8,159 nt of DNA, taken from assembly GCA_003646355.1 (NCBI GenBank), contig QNFO01000039.1, forward strand, positions 1 to 8,159, read 5' to 3'. Shown here in pieces: positions 5,756-8,159 of the stretch (within the stretch, counting starts at the first letter, position 1; each line of letters opens with the position of its first letter). Below the pieces are notes generated by a model. That model was not told the DNA's origin. It made no database searches and was given only the letters and a program-made list of their open reading frames with translations. Both the position numbers and the translations under genes were made by a program. The DNA is from Gammaproteobacteria bacterium. Lineage in GTDB: Bacteria > Pseudomonadota > Gammaproteobacteria > Pseudomonadales > Porticoccaceae.

Positions 5756-7243
5756 ATGGATATTGTCGCACGTTCCACCGACCCACTTACACTGAAAACC
5801 GATTGCCTGGTTGTCGCCGTGCCCGCTGACAAAAAACTCAGCACAACAACTGCTGCTATCGACAAAGCCACCGACGGGCTGATCAGCCGCAGGCTTGAGG
5901 GCAAGGATATTAATGGCAAGTGTGCCTCAACATTGATGCTACACGAACCCAACGGCATTGTTGCCAAGCGCCTGTTATTAGTCGGCACCGGCACTGGGGC
6001 AACGTCGAGCAAGGATTTTTTGAAAATTGCCCGCGCCGTGGCCAAACAAACTAAGGGCGATGCCATCGCCTCTGTCGCGACAACCCTGGCTGAAGTCGAG
6101 GTGACTGATCAGGATGCACGCTGGGCCGCCCAGCAACTAGCCCAGCAGTTTGGTGAAGCCAGCTATGCCTTTAACGGTGGCAAGCCCCCGGCCGCCAGCA
6201 AACTTAAATTGAAAAAAGTCACCCTGCTTTGCAGCGACAAAAAGACCCAAAGTGCTGCGCAGGCGGGTCTTAGCTACGGTCAGTCCGTAGCCACCGGTGT
6301 TAATCAGGCACGCTTACTGGGTGATTTAGCCGCCAACACTTGCACGCCCAGTTATCTGGCGAAGTACAGCCGCGCCCTGGCCCGCAAGCACAAAAGCATG
6401 GGCTGCCAAGTTTTATCTGAAAAACAAATGGCCGATCTCGGCATGGGTTCATTGTTATCGGTCACAGCCGGCACTGTCGAGCCAGCCCACTTAATCGCCC
6501 TCGATTACAAGGGCGGTAAGAAAGGTGCCAAGCCCATCGTGCTAGTGGGCAAGGGCGTGACCTTCGACTCCGGCGGCATTAGTCTCAAGCCCGGCGGCAA
6601 GATGGATGAAATGAAATACGACATGTGCGGTGCCGCTAGCGTGCTCGGCGTGATGGAAGCCCTCGCCACATCGGCCCTGCCCATTAATGTCATCGGCGTT
6701 ATTCCCGCCGTTGAAAACATGCCCAGCGGCGAGGCGACGAAGCCCGGTGACGTGGTGACCTCCATGTCGGGACAAACCATTGAAGTGCTCAACACCGATG
6801 CCGAGGGCCGCTTGATACTTTGCGACGCCCTCACCTACGTGGCACGCTACAAGCCCGACACGGTGATTGATATTGCCACCCTCACCGGCGCCTGCATTGT
6901 CGCCCTTGGCTCTCACGCCTCCGGCCTGTACAGCAACGATGATGAACTGGCGCAAGACTTACTCGACGCTGGCCAAAACTCGGGTGACCGCGCCTGGCAA
7001 ATGCCCCTTTGGGATGAATACAACCAACAACTGAAAAGTAACTTTGCCGACATGGGCAATATTGGTGGCGCCGGTGGTGGCAGTATTACCGCCGCCTGCT
7101 TTCTCGCGCGCTTTACCAAAGACTACCGTTGGGCTCACCTCGACATCGCTGGCACGGCCTGGTTATCGGCTGGCCCCAAAGGGGCGACCGGTCGTCCGGT
7201 GCCTTTATTAATGGAGTATTTGCGCAACCGCGCCTCGGCATAA
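5756..7243 (+). CDS. pepA: Leucyl aminopeptidase PepA (M17 family)
   Basis: A 495-residue cytosolic M17 metallo-aminopeptidase (E. coli PepA has 503), which removes N-terminal residues, preferably leucine, and forms hexamers with two metal ions per active site. The N-terminal domain (about 1-160) is followed by the catalytic domain. All active-site residues are present: Lys266 and Asp271 in VGKGVTFDSGG, Lys278 in SLKPGG, Asp289 in KYDMCG, and Asp348, Glu350 and Arg352 in the signature NTDAEGRL (346-353). The C-terminal landmarks SNFADMGNIGG and HLDIAGTAW are intact. In E. coli PepA also binds DNA in Xer recombination at ColE1 cer and in carAB regulation; whether this homologue does is unknown. 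A start at 5732 would add eight residues but lacks a ribosome binding site. holC follows after 19 bases, so the two are probably co-transcribed. Confidence 0.97.
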   Translation: MDIVARSTDPLTLKTDCLVVAVPADKKLSTTTAAIDKATDGLISRRLEGKDINGKCASTLMLHEPNGIVAKRLLLVGTGTGATSSKDFLKIARAVAKQTKGDAIASVATTLAEVEVTDQDARWAAQQLAQQFGEASYAFNGGKPPAASKLKLKKVTLLCSDKKTQSAAQAGLSYGQSVATGVNQARLLGDLAANTCTPSYLAKYSRALARKHKSMGCQVLSEKQMADLGMGSLLSVTAGTVEPAHLIALDYKGGKKGAKPIVLVGKGVTFDSGGISLKPGGKMDEMKYDMCGAASVLGVMEALATSALPINVIGVIPAVENMPSGEATKPGDVVTSMSGQTIEVLNTDAEGRLILCDALTYVARYKPDTVIDIATLTGACIVALGSHASGLYSNDDELAQDLLDAGQNSGDRAWQMPLWDEYNQQLKSNFADMGNIGGAGGGSITAACFLARFTKDYRWAHLDIAGTAWLSAGPKGATGRPVPLLMEYLRNRASA

Positions 7244-7262
7244 AGCGTAAAAACAGGTAGCC

Positions 7263-7718
7263 ATGACAAAAGTACATTTCCACCAATTGCAGGGCACCAG
7301 CGAAGAGACCATCGCCCGCGCCCTGCAATTAGTTTGCGAGCTGGCCAATGAGGCCGGTAAAAAACAGCACAGCGTGCTCGTCTACTGTCGCGATGCCACG
7401 CTGGTGAAAAGCCTTGAACAAAGCCTCTGGCAACATATCCCCAGTAGTTTTCTCGCCCACAGTACGGCAGCCGACGACAGCGCGCCGATCTTTATATGCA
7501 GTGGCGAAGAGCCCGGCGACTACCACGACATGATGATTAATCTCGATAGCGACACGCCCAGCTGGTTCAGCCGCTTCGAACATCTGGCCGAGCTCATTTA
7601 TGGCGATGAAGCCCAGGTGCAAACGAAACGTGAACGCTTTGCTCACTACAAACACCTCGGTTACCCGCTGGGCTTTAGCAAAGTTCAAAATCTTAAAGGC
7701 GCACCCGTGCTCTTATAG
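7263..7718 (+). CDS. holC: DNA polymerase III subunit chi (HolC)
   Basis: A 151-residue protein of the HolC family (E. coli 147). Chi pairs with psi (HolD) in the clamp-loader complex and links the replicase to single-strand-binding protein. Shared features are the N-terminal strand (TKVHFHQL), the helix ALQLVCELANEAGKKQHSVLVYC (20-42) matching the QLVCEIA region of E. coli, the SLEQSLWQHIPSSFLAH segment (50-66), and the late motif KRERFAHYKHLGY (122-134) matching the RERYKAYR region. AGG lies five bases before the ATG. The position, between pepA and valS and 19 bases after pepA, is the classic context and strongly supports the call for this otherwise fast-diverging protein. No clear terminator follows. 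Confidence 0.93.
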   Translation: MTKVHFHQLQGTSEETIARALQLVCELANEAGKKQHSVLVYCRDATLVKSLEQSLWQHIPSSFLAHSTAADDSAPIFICSGEEPGDYHDMMINLDSDTPSWFSRFEHLAELIYGDEAQVQTKRERFAHYKHLGYPLGFSKVQNLKGAPVLL

Positions 7719-7763
7719 TTATCGCCGCTGTTATCGGCTATAGAGTAACGCTCCTTCGCCCCG

Positions 7764-7769
7764 TATAAT
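7764..7769 (+). promoter_or_regulatory. Consensus -10 element (TATAAT) in the holC-valS gap
   Basis: A perfect TATAAT lies 52 bases before the valS ATG. I find no good -35 at 16-18 bases. It may give valS its own transcript in addition to read-through from pepA-holC. The 103-bp gap shows no terminator with a T-tract, and I see no T-box-like structure. Confidence 0.35.
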
Positions 7770-7821
7770 TCGCCACCCGCAAGACCTCTCCCCAACCCAA
7801 CATCAGGTACGTACACGCATC

Positions 7822-8159
7822 ATGGATAAAACCTACCAGCCCCAAGCCATCGAAAGCCATTGGTACAAAATCTGGGAGGAGAGCGGCCACTTCAAGCCCT
7901 CCGGTAGCGGCGACCCCTTTTGCATCATGATTCCACCGCCCAATGTCACCGGCAACTTGCACATGGGCCACGGTTTTCAGGAGGCCATCATGGATGGTCT
8001 GGTGCGCTACCACCGTATGAAGGGTGACAACACGCTATGGCAAGTGGGCACCGACCACGCCGGCATCGCCACGCAAATGGTGGTTGAGCGCCAGCTTGAG
8101 GCCGATGGCATTAGTCGCCACGATCTCGGTCGCGATAAATTTATTGAAAAAGTCTGGGA
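7822..8159 (+). CDS. valS: Valyl-tRNA synthetase ValS, N-terminal 112 residues (cut by the window end)
   Basis: This is the start of a class I aminoacyl-tRNA synthetase that charges tRNA-Val with valine. The frame runs open from the ATG at 7822 to the last base. The opening [18 protein letters not shown] aligns with E. coli ValS (MEKTYNPQDIE...). Residues 38-44 are PPPNVTG, and 47-50 (HMGH) are the class I HIGH-type ATP-binding motif. [20 protein letters not shown] follows and is nearly identical to the E. coli segment. The KMSKS motif, editing domain and tRNA-binding C-terminus lie outside the window. The ribosome binding site is weak: AGG at 7805-7807 is 14 bases upstream, inside a small palindrome GTACGTAC (7807-7814). 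Confidence 0.96.
   Translation, partial: MDKTYQPQAIESHWYKIWEESGHFKPSGSGDPFCIMIPPPNVTGNLHMGHGFQEAIMDGLVRYHRMKGDNTLWQVGTDHAGIATQMVVERQLEADGISRHDLGRDKFIEKVW

Noticed and set aside
6542..6955. 137-codon open frame on the minus strand within pepA
   Set aside because: It lies wholly inside the conserved catalytic domain of pepA, and its protein is a His/Gly/Val-rich shadow with no recognisable domain.
7329..7688. 119-codon open frame antisense to holC
   Set aside because: It is fully contained in holC, which has family and context support. The antisense product resembles nothing I know.
7714..7742. Inverted repeat TATAG/CTATA with an inner GCCG/CGGC stem after holC, as a terminator
   Set aside because: The stems are short and interrupted and no T-tract follows, so it does not make a convincing terminator.
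1..8159. A novel defence, mobile or secondary-metabolism system
   Set aside because: Every sizeable coding region matches a known family, and most sit in a conserved housekeeping context. There are no repeats, integrase, transposase or toxin-antitoxin-like pairs.

Overview
The window reads as an ordinary stretch of a gammaproteobacterial chromosome. The main clue is the block lptG-lptF <- | -> pepA-holC-valS, which has the same order and divergent arrangement in Escherichia coli and Pseudomonas-type bacteria. A gene for a polyhydroxyalkanoate-granule-associated protein and an RDD-family membrane protein next to lptG would suit a free-living, possibly marine, gammaproteobacterium. That placement is inference from gene content only.

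Layout from left to right. (1) Positions 1-930 hold the C-terminal half of an amidohydrolase of the D-aminoacylase (N-acyl-D-amino-acid deacylase) type. Its 5' end is destroyed by a perfect 68-bp inverted repeat at the very edge of the window (1-68 against 128-195), which looks like a fold-back chimera or contig-end artefact. A strong hairpin terminator follows (951-987). (2) 1045-2217 encodes an FMN-dependent alpha-hydroxy-acid oxidase or L-lactate dehydrogenase-like enzyme. (3) 2300-2575, minus strand, encodes a small polyhydroxyalkanoic acid system protein with a probable TTG start. (4) 2758-3399 encodes a three-helix RDD-family membrane protein that converges on lptG with only 28 bp between them. 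(5) 3428-5607, minus strand, is the lptF-lptG operon for the transmembrane subunits of the lipopolysaccharide export ABC transporter. The two genes overlap by one base (TAATG). (6) 5608-5755 is the divergent control region. It carries two facing TAAAAT -10 elements and a TTAACG dyad. (7) 5756-7243 is pepA (leucyl aminopeptidase), 7263-7718 is holC (DNA polymerase III chi subunit), and 7822 to the window end is the start of valS (valyl-tRNA synthetase).

The lpt pair is one functional unit in lipopolysaccharide transport. pepA, holC and valS are housekeeping genes that share a neighbourhood but not a pathway. The three genes left of RDD look independent of each other. No gap between genes exceeds about 180 bp. 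I see no tRNA, rRNA, CRISPR array, insertion sequence or defence or phage module, and no previously undescribed system. The items most worth a second look are the terminal inverted repeat and the lptF/pepA control region.
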